From Streptomyces lydicus (GTDB taxonomy: Bacteria; Actinomycetota; Actinomycetes; Streptomycetales; Streptomycetaceae), in assembly GCF_001729485.1 (NCBI RefSeq), contig NZ_CP017157.1:7316001-7380000 (forward strand): a stretch of 64,000 nucleotides of DNA, in the 5' to 3' direction. The notes below the pieces were generated by a model. It made no database searches. It was given only the letters and a program-made list of their open reading frames with translations, and had not been told where the DNA came from. The translations under genes were made by a program, and so were the position numbers. Shown here in pieces: positions 41,332 to 49,273 of the stretch (positions are counted from its first letter, which is position 1; every line of letters starts with the position of its first letter).

Positions 41332-41706
41332 TCAGGCGGAGAGCGGTGCGGCGGCCTCGTCGACGGCGGTGAGCAGGTCGGGGTAGACCTCGAAGAGCCG
41401 GCGGACGCCGAGGGCGGCCAGCACCCGGTTGACGTGGGAGCCGTCGACGGCGCCCTGCGCGGGGAGGATCAGCCGCAGCCGCCCCTGGCAGGAACGCATC
41501 AGGCGGCGCGCGGCGATCAGCACGCCGACGCCGCTGGAATCGCAGAACCTCACCTCGGAAAGGTCGAGCACGAGCGATCTGCGGCCGTCGGCCACCGCGT
41601 CGTGCACGTGCTGGCGCACCGCGGGCGACGTGACCAGGTCCATCTCACCGGAGACCTGGAGGACCGCCCAGGGGCCCTGTTCGTCCTCTGCCACCTTCAA
41701 CGACAC
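41332..41706 (-). CDS. Anti-sigma factor antagonist (STAS domain)
   Basis: A 124-residue STAS protein of the SpoIIAA/RsbV type. The core GEMDLVTSPAVRQH and the phosphorylation loop FCDSSGVGVL (Ser57 or Ser58) are clear. Such proteins bind an anti-sigma kinase when unphosphorylated and so free a sigma factor. GTG 41706 lies about 10 bases after AAAGG; an upstream start would add 44 residues of non-family sequence. The sigma/anti-sigma pair to the right is of ECF/zinc type, which does not normally use STAS antagonists, so its partner kinase is probably elsewhere. Confidence 0.85.
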   Translation of the reverse strand: MSLKVAEDEQGPWAVLQVSGEMDLVTSPAVRQHVHDAVADGRRSLVLDLSEVRFCDSSGVGVLIAARRLMRSCQGRLRLILPAQGAVDGSHVNRVLAALGVRRLFEVYPDLLTAVDEAAAPLSA

Positions 41707-42056
41707 GCGCTCGAAGCCTTTCGCTCGCTTTCGGACCGGATGCGTCCGGTTGCATCCGGAACACATCCTTCCCCGGCTCGACTGCCCGACCGCGATCCCC
41801 TGAAACACGGGCGCATCCTTGGCGCGTTCATGGCGCAACAGGCCGTCCTGCCCAAGGCTATGCCCAGGAGGCCCCTTCGATTCGCCGGTATCCCGTCACA
41901 CCCGGATAACAGATCGCCGCATACGATCACAGATGCTCCACATCGAGCGCCTTCAAGCATCTTCTGTCGGCTCCCCCGGGGCTTCGGCACCGCGGAACGG
42001 GCCACCTGCCGTCAGGTCAATACCATCCGAATCCCCCGCAGGGCTCGGTTTGCCGC
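41707..42056. other. Intergenic region between STAS gene and sigma-factor unit
   Basis: No supported gene. It should hold the divergent promoters. I note an inverted repeat CCGGAT (41738-41743) and ATCCGG (41756-41761), but cannot assign promoter elements. Confidence 0.4.
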
Positions 42057-42069
42057 AAAGGAGCGTGCG

Positions 42070-42168
42070 TTGTCGGAGCAGCGCACTACATTCGATGGCA
42101 CGGCATTTTCTGTGATCGTGCGCACAGAACCGGGCATGACGCGTGCAGGAGTGACAACTGAGGTGTGA
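42070..42168 (+). CDS. 32-codon small ORF coupled to the sigma-factor gene
   Basis: It starts at TTG 42070, 6 bases after a perfect AAAGGAG ribosome site (42057-42063), the best one nearby, and encodes 32 residues (MSEQRTTFDGTAF... ending TTEV). Its TGA overlaps the GTG start of the sigma gene (GTGA at 42165-42168). The ribosome site, overlap and position argue for a real leader peptide or small regulator. The sequence has no membrane helix and no family I recognise. The alternative is that the ribosome site is fortuitous and the sigma gene starts at ATG 42201. Confidence 0.5.
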   Translation: MSEQRTTFDGTAFSVIVRTEPGMTRAGVTTEV

Positions 42169-42914
42169 GCCCGCAGGCGACGGGCAGGGATGGGGATCCG
42201 ATGGGACACGACGCGCCACGGCGCTGGGACAGGCGGATGCAGCAGCGGCTCGCCCACGGCGAGGCGGCCGCGCTCGGTGAGCTCTACGACCGCTTCGCCT
42301 CGCTCGTGCACAGCCTCGCCCACCGCGTCCTGGACGACGAGGACGCCGCCGATCGCATCACCCGCGAGGTCTTCGCCTACATCTGGGAGCACCCGGACTC
42401 CTACGACCCCAAGCAGGGCTCCCTGCGCTCCTGGGTCGCCGGCGTCACCCGCCACCAGGCCGTCCAGCGGCTGCGCCAGACCGAGGCCGACTCGGCGCGC
42501 GACTGCGGGGACGACGCCCCGGCGCCCGCCGAGATAGAGCAGAAGATCCGCGAGGCGTCCACGGCCGCCCGCGCCGACTACATCGTCACGTCCATGCCCG
42601 CGCCCCTGCGCGACGCCCTGGAACTCGCCTACTTCCAGCGCCGGGACTACCGCCAGACCGCCGCCGACCTCGGCGTCACCGAGGACGAGGCCCGGCGCCG
42701 GCTGCGGCTGGGCCTGCAATTGCTGTCCACCGCGCACAACCACCAGGCCCTGCCGCCCACCCACCGCACCACGTACGCCTCCAGCACGGTGCGGGCCACC
42801 CCCGTGGCATCCCACCCGTCACAGCCGCCCCGGGGCGCGCGCCCGCCGCACTCCCACCACTCCGGCCCCGGCTCCTCCGCACCACCCGGCTCCGGCCACG
42901 GACGGGCCCTGTGA
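42165..42914 (+). CDS. ECF-like sigma factor paired with a zinc anti-sigma factor
   Basis: A 249-residue sigma-70-family protein. Region 2 (ALGELYDRFASLVHSLAHRVL to TREVFAYIWEHP) occupies about residues 30-85 and region 4 (MPAPLRDALELAYFQRRDYRQTAADLGVTEDEARRRLRLGL) about 145-190, followed by a His/Pro/Ser-rich tail of some 60 residues. GTG 42165 overlaps the stop of the small ORF; ATG 42201, behind GGGATGGGGATCC, is an alternative start. The stop overlaps the next gene (GTGA). Its promoter targets are unknown, and I could not match its own promoter. Confidence 0.85.
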   Translation: MSPQATGRDGDPMGHDAPRRWDRRMQQRLAHGEAAALGELYDRFASLVHSLAHRVLDDEDAADRITREVFAYIWEHPDSYDPKQGSLRSWVAGVTRHQAVQRLRQTEADSARDCGDDAPAPAEIEQKIREASTAARADYIVTSMPAPLRDALELAYFQRRDYRQTAADLGVTEDEARRRLRLGLQLLSTAHNHQALPPTHRTTYASSTVRATPVASHPSQPPRGARPPHSHHSGPGSSAPPGSGHGRAL

Positions 42915-44287
42915 ACGGCCCGGACCAGTGGGACGGCCGCGAGCTGTCCGGCGGCCCCGGTGAACGGCCGCGGATACCGGCGCCGCGCGCCGCCCCCGAG
43001 GACCGCGGCCCCCTCCCCGACGTCCCTCCCGCGCCGGTCACCGAACCGGCGGGCGATGCGGTGGCGGGTGACGGCGGCTCCCCGGCCCACGACGATCCGC
43101 GTGCGGACACCCCGCGCGAACCGGAGGCCGAGCCCTTGACCGACATCGCCCCCGCCCCGCTCACCGCCCCGACGCCCGCCCCTCCGCACCGCGTCCTGAA
43201 GTCACTGCTCGGCGCCTGGGCGCTGTCGGCCTGCTCCGCCGAGGAGACCGCCGCCGTCGAGGAGCACCTCACCGACTGCGCCTCCTGCGCCGACGAGGCG
43301 CTGCGGCTGCGCGACGCCGTCGGGCTGCTGCACCCCGCCGACAGCCTCGACCTCGACCCGCTGCTGCGCTCCCGCGTGCTGGAGGGCTGCCTGGGCCGCC
43401 GGCCGGCCCGTATCCCGGTGCCCGAATGGGCGGCTCCGTACGACGCCGAGACCGCCAAACTGGACGCGCTGCTGCGCGACATGGGCGAGGCGGAGTGGCG
43501 CGCGCCGGTACGGCTGCGCTGGTTCGAGGGCGAGCGCCCGGTCGAGCGCGAGACCACCGTCGCCGGCGTGATGGGCCACCTGCTGGCGGTGGACGGCCTG
43601 GTCGCGACCGCGCTCGGGCTCCCCGACCCGCTCGGCACGGCGGCCCCGCCCGGCGCGCCGAACCCCCTCATCCGTACGGAGACGTTCTGGCGGTCGCCCG
43701 ACGGGGAGCCCGGCCCGACAGCCACCCACGGACCCTGGCGCGACCAGAGCTACTCCCTGATCCGGCAGGTGTCGTTCGCCGGCGGCAAGGTCGCCGAACT
43801 CGCCGTGCCGTACGGCGACTTCAGGCTCCCGCTGCGCGACGCGTTCCTCGACCGCGCCTTCGAGTGCTGGGTGCACGCCGGCGACATCGCGGAGGCGGTG
43901 GACTACCCGTACGAGGCCCCGGCCGCCGCGCACCTGCACCGCATGGTCGACCTCGCGGCCCGGCTGCTGCCCAGCGCGCTGGCCGACCGCCGCCGGGCCG
44001 GGCTCGCCGCGCCGCCGCAGCGGCTGGTCGAGGCGGGCGCCCCGGGCCGCACGCTCCATCTGGAGGTCGAGGGCAACGGCGGCGGCCACTGGTACATAGC
44101 GCTGGACTCACCGGCCGCCCTGGGCACCCCGGACCACACCGTCGCGCACATCGCGCTGGACAGCGCCGAGTTCTGCCAGCTGGCCGCGGGCCACATCCCG
44201 CCCGAGGAGGCCGCGGCGGGGCAGCACGGTGAGCGGGACGCGATCCGCGAGGTGCTCTTCGCGACCGCGTCGCTCTCCCGCCTCTGA
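42911..44287 (+). CDS. Zinc anti-sigma factor fused to a mycothiol-dependent maleylpyruvate-isomerase-like domain
   Basis: 458 residues. After a Pro/Ala/Asp-rich leader of about 90 residues comes a ZAS motif, His119-x3-Cys123-x2-Cys126 (EEHLTDCASC), typical of redox-sensitive anti-sigma factors. The C-terminal 290 residues resemble the MDMPI/DinB fold, with His in GHLLAVD and WVHAGDI as likely metal ligands. The start GTG 42911 overlaps the sigma stop. The fusion suggests that a thiol (mycothiol) or metal state sets anti-sigma activity. No membrane helix is seen, so it is cytoplasmic. Confidence 0.8.
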   Translation: MNGPDQWDGRELSGGPGERPRIPAPRAAPEDRGPLPDVPPAPVTEPAGDAVAGDGGSPAHDDPRADTPREPEAEPLTDIAPAPLTAPTPAPPHRVLKSLLGAWALSACSAEETAAVEEHLTDCASCADEALRLRDAVGLLHPADSLDLDPLLRSRVLEGCLGRRPARIPVPEWAAPYDAETAKLDALLRDMGEAEWRAPVRLRWFEGERPVERETTVAGVMGHLLAVDGLVATALGLPDPLGTAAPPGAPNPLIRTETFWRSPDGEPGPTATHGPWRDQSYSLIRQVSFAGGKVAELAVPYGDFRLPLRDAFLDRAFECWVHAGDIAEAVDYPYEAPAAAHLHRMVDLAARLLPSALADRRRAGLAAPPQRLVEAGAPGRTLHLEVEGNGGGHWYIALDSPAALGTPDHTVAHIALDSAEFCQLAAGHIPPEEAAAGQHGERDAIREVLFATASLSRL

Positions 44288-44316
44288 AAGGCGGCCGGGC
44301 GGGCCGTCGGCGCCGG

Positions 44317-45219
44317 TCAGGCGAAGACGACCGTCCGGCTGCCGTTCAGCAGCACCCGGCGCTCGCTGTGCCACTTCACGGCCCGCGCCAGCGCCTGGCA
44401 CTCGACGTCCCGGCCGATCGCCACGAGCTGGTCCGGGGTGACCTCGTGGCCGACCCGCTCGACCTCCTGCTCGATGATCGGGCCCTCGTCGAGGTCCGCC
44501 GTCACGTAGTGCGCGGTCGCCCCGATCAGCTTCACGCCACGGGCGTGCGCCTGGTGGTACGGCTTGGCGCCCTTGAAGCTCGGCAGGAACGAGTGGTGGA
44601 TGTTGATGATCCGGCCGGACAGCGCCTTGCACAGGTCGTCGGAGAGCACCTGCATGTAGCGGGCGAGGACCACCAGCTCCACCCGCTCCGCCTCCACCAG
44701 CTCCAGCAGCCGCGCCTCGGCGGCCGCCTTGGTGTCGCGGGTGACCGGGATGTGGTGGAAGGGGATGTCGTACGAGCCGACCAGCTCGGCGAAGTCCGTG
44801 TGGTTGGAGACCACGGCCGCGATCTCCACCGGCAGCGCGCCGATCCGGGAGCGGAAGAGCAGGTCGTTCAGGCAGTGTCCGAACTTGGACACCATCAGGA
44901 TGATCCGCATCTTCTCGTCGGCCCGGTGGATCTGCCAGTCCATGCCGAACGAGTCGCCCACCGCCGCGAAGCTGGCCCGCAGCTTGTCGACGGTCGCCGA
45001 GGGCGCCTCCCCCGCCGAGGCCCCGGAGGGGGCGTCCGCGCTGAAGTGGACCCGCATGAAGAACAGGCCGGTGTCGTGGTCGCCGAACTGCTGGCTGTCC
45101 TCGATGTTGCAGCCCGTGATGAACAGGTAGCTGGACACGGCGTGCACGATCCCCTGCTTGTCCGGGCAGGACAGCGTGAGGACGTACTGATCGTTCTTGG
45201 TGGGCTGCGACTCGCTCAT
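44317..45219 (-). CDS. purU: Formyltetrahydrofolate deformylase
   Basis: A 300-residue enzyme releasing formate from 10-formyltetrahydrofolate, balancing one-carbon pools. An N-terminal ACT domain (YVLTLSCPDKQGIVHAVS, residues about 12-90) carries an inserted Ser/Ala/Gly stretch, and the formyltransferase domain shows IINIHHSFLPSFKGAKPYHQAH and the catalytic-Asp segment HYVTADLDEGPIIEQ. ATG 45219 lies 2 bases after GAGG. It is the first gene of its transcript. The 149-residue gene at 45252 shares its strand and ends 32 bases upstream. Confidence 0.93.
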   Translation of the reverse strand: MSESQPTKNDQYVLTLSCPDKQGIVHAVSSYLFITGCNIEDSQQFGDHDTGLFFMRVHFSADAPSGASAGEAPSATVDKLRASFAAVGDSFGMDWQIHRADEKMRIILMVSKFGHCLNDLLFRSRIGALPVEIAAVVSNHTDFAELVGSYDIPFHHIPVTRDTKAAAEARLLELVEAERVELVVLARYMQVLSDDLCKALSGRIINIHHSFLPSFKGAKPYHQAHARGVKLIGATAHYVTADLDEGPIIEQEVERVGHEVTPDQLVAIGRDVECQALARAVKWHSERRVLLNGSRTVVFA

Positions 45220-45251
45220 GACCTCATAGGGTCGCACACCCGCGGAGCCGG

Positions 45252-45701
45252 TCAGGCCGGGGCGTCCGCCTGACCGGTCATGATGGCCAGCACCTCCAGC
45301 GAGCGGGGTGCCGCATCGGGGTCCTCGCCGTCCGCCGACGCCAGCCGCACATGGGCCTCCCGGGCCGCCCGCACGGCCTCCGGCCAGCCCTCGTGGGCCA
45401 GGTACGCGGTGACCGGGGCGTCCGCGCCGACCTGGTGCATGATCCGCAGCACCCGCAGCACGGCGGCGTCGACCAGCTGCGCCTCCTGGGCGTCGCGGAA
45501 GATCGTGCCGACGTATTTGTCGGCGGACCAGTTGTCCAGCCAGGTGTCCTCGACGAGCCGGTAGACGGCGTCGGTGACATCCCCGTAGCCGGGCCGGCCG
45601 GCGAGCCAGGTGTCCTGGTGGAACGCGGGGTCGGAGAGCATGTGCAGCGCGGAGCGCACATTGCTGCGCCAGCGCCACCACGGCATGTCGTTGAGTGGCA
45701 T
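45252..45701 (-). CDS. Conserved actinobacterial protein of unknown function
   Basis: A 149-residue soluble protein, helical, Trp/Asp-rich (PWWRWRSNVRSALHMLSDPAF, DTWLDNWSADKYVGTIFRD). It looks like a conserved family, but I cannot name it. ATG 45701 is chosen because GGGCGGC precedes it; in-frame ATGs at 45710 and 45686 are alternatives. The gene ends 32 bases before purU on the same strand, so they may be co-transcribed. Confidence 0.75.
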   Translation of the reverse strand: MPLNDMPWWRWRSNVRSALHMLSDPAFHQDTWLAGRPGYGDVTDAVYRLVEDTWLDNWSADKYVGTIFRDAQEAQLVDAAVLRVLRIMHQVGADAPVTAYLAHEGWPEAVRAAREAHVRLASADGEDPDAAPRSLEVLAIMTGQADAPA

Positions 45702-45881
45702 GCCGCCCATGGTGGTCGAGCGGCGGCCGCGACGGGAAGACTTCTCCGAACCTTGCACAGCATTCGATCGTACGTTCTCCACGAACGATCTCAAGCGGCC
45801 CCCCGGAGTTCACCTCTGCGTCACCATCCGTTGCCCCTTCGTCACTCGCCCGTTCCGGGCAGGACGGAAGGCTGCGGTGCC

Positions 45882-47231
45882 ATGACCGGACGGCGACGCT
45901 CCTCCCCCCGCCCCATCCGACGTGCCACCGCGGTCGCGACCGTCTCGGTGGTGGCATGCGGGGCGGCCGTCGCGTCGCTGCTCTCGGCCTGCGGCTCCCT
46001 CCCCGGATCGGGGGATTCCGGGGAGAAGGAGCCGGTCACCGTCATGACCTGGGCCCCGCAGAACACCAAGGCGACCAACATGCCGGGCATGCCGGCCATG
46101 GCGCAGGCGTACGCCCGCTGGGTCAACGCCCGCGGCGGCATCAGGGGCCACCGCCTGCGGGTACTGACCTGCAACGAGCGCAACGACTCGGTGGCCGCGG
46201 CACAGTGCGCCCAACGCGCCGTCGACGAGGGCGCGGCCGCCGTCGTCGGCTCGTACAGCCAGTTCGGGCGGCAGTTCATGTCGCCGCTGGAGGTCAAGGG
46301 CATCCCCTTCATCGGCGGCTACGGCGCCTCCGACGAGGAGTTCGAGAGCCCGCTGTCCTACCCCGTCAACGGCGGCCAGGCGTCCCTGCTCGCCGGAAAC
46401 GGCCGCCAGTTGGCGCGCGACTGCAAGCGCGTCGCGCTGGTCCGCCCGGACACCATCCAGGGCGACCAGATGCCGTCGCTGCTCAACTCCGGCCTGCAGA
46501 ACGGCAGCCGGAGGCCCGCCAAGGACATCAAGGCCCCCGAGGACGGCACCGACTACTCGCCGCAGGTGACCCGCGCCCTCGACGAGGTCGGCGCCGACCC
46601 GGCCGCCTTCGGCACCTCCGAGGCCGGCGGGAAGGCGCCCGGCGCCTGCGTCACCGCCTCGCTCGGCGACCACACGGACGCGTTCTTCGACTCGTTCCGG
46701 CGGCTCCAGGAGGAAAGCCCCGAAGTGCGCGTCGCCTCGGTGCTCGGAAGTGTCGGCCAGTCACTGGTGAACCGTACGGGCGGCATCTCCGGGCCGCTGG
46801 AAGGCGCCGACATCACCGGCTGGTACCCGGTCGCCGACGACCCCCGCTGGAAGCCGATGCGCCGGGTCGTCACCGACTACGCCTTCGACGACAACCGCAT
46901 CGACCCCGCCGACCAGGGCGTCCAGACCACCTGGATCGCCTACACCGTGCTGCGCGCCCTCATCGAGGAACTCGACGACAAGGGCGTCCAGGACATCACC
47001 GCGCACGAGCTGCAGACCACCCTCGACGAGGGCGACCGGGCCATCGACACCGGCGGCCTGACCCCGAAGCTGCGCTGGCGCGACGAGGACATGCTGGCCG
47101 TGCAGGACTTCCCGCGCATCGTCAACGGAATGGTGACCTACCAGGTCGTACGGGGCGGCCAACTCGTCGCCGCGCAGGACGGGTTCGTGAACGTCACCAA
47201 GACGCTGGAACGCCGGAAGACGGACAGCTGA
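45882..47231 (+). CDS. Substrate-binding lipoprotein (branched-chain amino-acid-type periplasmic-binding fold)
   Basis: A 449-residue exported lipoprotein. The lipobox LLSAC ends at Cys37 after a short basic N-terminus and hydrophobic helix. The mature part has the Leu/Ile/Val-binding-protein fold, with GGIRGHRLRVLTCNERND and AAAVVGSYSQFGRQF in the first lobe. No permease or ATPase gene is adjacent, so it may act as a sensor or orphan receptor. ATG 45882 follows GGAAGG at a longish spacing. It is flanked by a leftward gene and a convergent terminator, so it is monocistronic. Confidence 0.8.
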   Translation: MTGRRRSSPRPIRRATAVATVSVVACGAAVASLLSACGSLPGSGDSGEKEPVTVMTWAPQNTKATNMPGMPAMAQAYARWVNARGGIRGHRLRVLTCNERNDSVAAAQCAQRAVDEGAAAVVGSYSQFGRQFMSPLEVKGIPFIGGYGASDEEFESPLSYPVNGGQASLLAGNGRQLARDCKRVALVRPDTIQGDQMPSLLNSGLQNGSRRPAKDIKAPEDGTDYSPQVTRALDEVGADPAAFGTSEAGGKAPGACVTASLGDHTDAFFDSFRRLQEESPEVRVASVLGSVGQSLVNRTGGISGPLEGADITGWYPVADDPRWKPMRRVVTDYAFDDNRIDPADQGVQTTWIAYTVLRALIEELDDKGVQDITAHELQTTLDEGDRAIDTGGLTPKLRWRDEDMLAVQDFPRIVNGMVTYQVVRGGQLVAAQDGFVNVTKTLERRKTDS

Positions 47232-47237
47232 GCGCCC

Positions 47238-47263
47238 GCGGCTCGGTGCGCCGGCTGAGCCGC
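47238..47263. terminator. Hairpin between convergent genes
   Basis: GCGGCTC/GAGCCGC, 7-bp stem, just past the lipoprotein stop. Confidence 0.55.
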
Positions 47264-47297
47264 CCCCCCCCGTGGCGCCCGCCCGGTTCCCGCTCGC

Positions 47298-49130
47298 TCA
47301 GAGCTGTTCCGGGCGGCGTTCCGTCAGGCCGTACTTCTTGGCGAGCGGGTTCCAGAGCTGGGCGGCCTGCTTCTTGGCCTGGGTGGCCTGGCCGCTGGCG
47401 GCGTTGCCCTGGGCGGTCTGCCGGGAGACCCGGGCCTTGCCCTTGTGGCAGCCCTTCTTGCCGCCGACCTGGCCCGCCCACGCCGCGTAGTGGTTGTCCG
47501 CGGCGGCCGAGGACTGCCATGCCTTGGTGAGGGCCGCGGTCAGCTGCGCGTGGTCGGGGATCTTGTCGACGGGCAGCTGCTGAAGCCGCTTGACGAGATC
47601 GTTGCGCTGCCCGGCCGCCGCCCGCAGGGCGCCGGCCGCGCCGCCGAGGTTGTCGCAGGACTTGATGCTGTTGACCGCGCCGATCACGGACGACCGGCTG
47701 TTGTTGCTGTCCCCCAGCAGCGCGTCCAGCCCCTTGGCCTGGGCCTCGGCCGGGTCGGTCGTCGCCTTCGGCGCGTCCTTGCCGGCATCGGCCTTGGCGG
47801 TGCTGCTGCCGGTGTCCTGCTTCTTGGCGGTGTCGTCGCTGCCGCCGCCGCTGAGCGCCCAGCCGAGGCCCAGGCCGGCGCCCGCGAGCACCACGACGAT
47901 GATGCCGATGATCGCCGCGGGGGCGAGCCGTCCGCGCCGGCCGCCGCCGTCCTCCTCGTAGGAGCCCTGCTGGTCGAAGCCGCCACCGGGCGGGAACTGC
48001 TGGCCGTAGCCCTGACCGGGCGGCTGCCCCGGTGCGCCGTACGGCGGGCGGCCCGGGTCCTCGAAGCGGGGCAGCTGTGCCGTGGCGTCCGGCGCGGCCG
48101 GCTGCGGCGCGCCCGGACCGTCGCGGAACAGGCCGTCGAACTCGGCGGGCGTCGGGCGGTCACCGGGAGCGCCGGGGCGGACGCCGAACGGCGCGCCCGG
48201 AGGCGGGGTCGGCGCCCCGCCGCCCACCGGGGGAATCATCTGGGTCGCCTCGGAGTCGCCCGCGGCCGGGGCGCCGGGCATCGGCTGGGACTGCGGCATC
48301 GGCTGTGCCTGGCCCTGGGGCCGGCCCTGGCCCGGCTTCACGGCGCGCAGCATCGTGGTGGACTCGTCGGGCGTCTCGGGGCGGCCGGCCGCCTCGGGCG
48401 GCAGCGCGCCGCCGGAGCGCGCGTCGAAGGGCGGTATGAGGGTGGTGGCCTCCGCGTCGCCCGCGGCGGGCGGCAGCGGCGCGCCCGTCTGCGGGGTCGC
48501 CCGCACCAGCTCCCCGGAGGGGCCCGACGCGGGCTGCTGCTGTTGGCCGTACGCCTGCTGGGCGGGCGGCTGCTGCCCGGCACCGGGATAGGGCTGGCCC
48601 CCGTACGACGGGTTCTCGGGGGGCGGTGCCCCGTAGGCGCCCGGTCCGGGCTGCGCCCCGTAGGAGAGGAGCGAGGTCGCCTCCGGGTCCGCGCCGGCCG
48701 GCGGCAGCGGGGCGCCCTGCTGGTGCGGTGCCTGCTGGTACGGGGCCTGCTGGGGCGTCGACGGCGGAACGTTCGGCACCGGCGGCAGGCCCTGCGGCGG
48801 CTGCGGGAAGCCGTAACCGCCCTGCGGCTGCGGCGGTGGCACGGCGGCCTGCGGGGGCGCGGGCGCCGCCGGGGGCTGGCCGTAGCCCTGCGGCCCGCCG
48901 TAGCTCTGCGGCTGGGCGGGCGGCTGCCCGTACGGCTGCGGGGCGGGGGCGGAGCCGGGGGCGGCGGCCTGCTGGCCGGGGCCCCACGGCTGCCCCCAGG
49001 GCTGGCCGGCCGAGGGTGCGGCCTGCTGGTCGGGTGCCACCGGCTCACCGTTAGCGGGCAGCACTATGCCCTCTCGCGCGGGCCCGGCCGCAGAATTCTG
49101 CGGGTCGGGACCCTGTCCGCTCTGCGTCAC
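47298..49130 (-). CDS. Pro/Gln-rich protein with phosphothreonine-like repeats and one membrane helix
   Basis: 610 residues starting at GTG 49130 after AGGAG (spacing 5-6); TTG 49145 is an alternative. The N-terminal 400 residues are Pro/Gln/Gly/Tyr-rich and disordered, with four copies of an acidic-Ala/Ser-Thr motif: DPEATSLL, DAEATTLI, DESTTMLR and DSEATQMI. One membrane helix (about 415-440) is followed by a C-terminal helical domain with a conserved Cys (SIKSCDNLGG) outside. The repeated Thr motifs look like kinase sites that an FHA domain could read. No FHA or kinase gene is adjacent, but two sensor kinases lie in the window. Confidence 0.7.
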   Translation of the reverse strand: MTQSGQGPDPQNSAAGPAREGIVLPANGEPVAPDQQAAPSAGQPWGQPWGPGQQAAAPGSAPAPQPYGQPPAQPQSYGGPQGYGQPPAAPAPPQAAVPPPQPQGGYGFPQPPQGLPPVPNVPPSTPQQAPYQQAPHQQGAPLPPAGADPEATSLLSYGAQPGPGAYGAPPPENPSYGGQPYPGAGQQPPAQQAYGQQQQPASGPSGELVRATPQTGAPLPPAAGDAEATTLIPPFDARSGGALPPEAAGRPETPDESTTMLRAVKPGQGRPQGQAQPMPQSQPMPGAPAAGDSEATQMIPPVGGGAPTPPPGAPFGVRPGAPGDRPTPAEFDGLFRDGPGAPQPAAPDATAQLPRFEDPGRPPYGAPGQPPGQGYGQQFPPGGGFDQQGSYEEDGGGRRGRLAPAAIIGIIVVVLAGAGLGLGWALSGGGSDDTAKKQDTGSSTAKADAGKDAPKATTDPAEAQAKGLDALLGDSNNSRSSVIGAVNSIKSCDNLGGAAGALRAAAGQRNDLVKRLQQLPVDKIPDHAQLTAALTKAWQSSAAADNHYAAWAGQVGGKKGCHKGKARVSRQTAQGNAASGQATQAKKQAAQLWNPLAKKYGLTERRPEQL

Positions 49131-49273
49131 CGTGACTCCTACCAACGTGCAGACCTACGGAATCGTCGGCTGCACGCTACCGGGTCGCAGCAACGTTCGA
49201 CCACGAGCCCTGGTCACCGCCCCCGGCCCGCCCCCTTTCCCGAAGTGGTGCCGGCCGCCCGGCGCGGCCCGGC

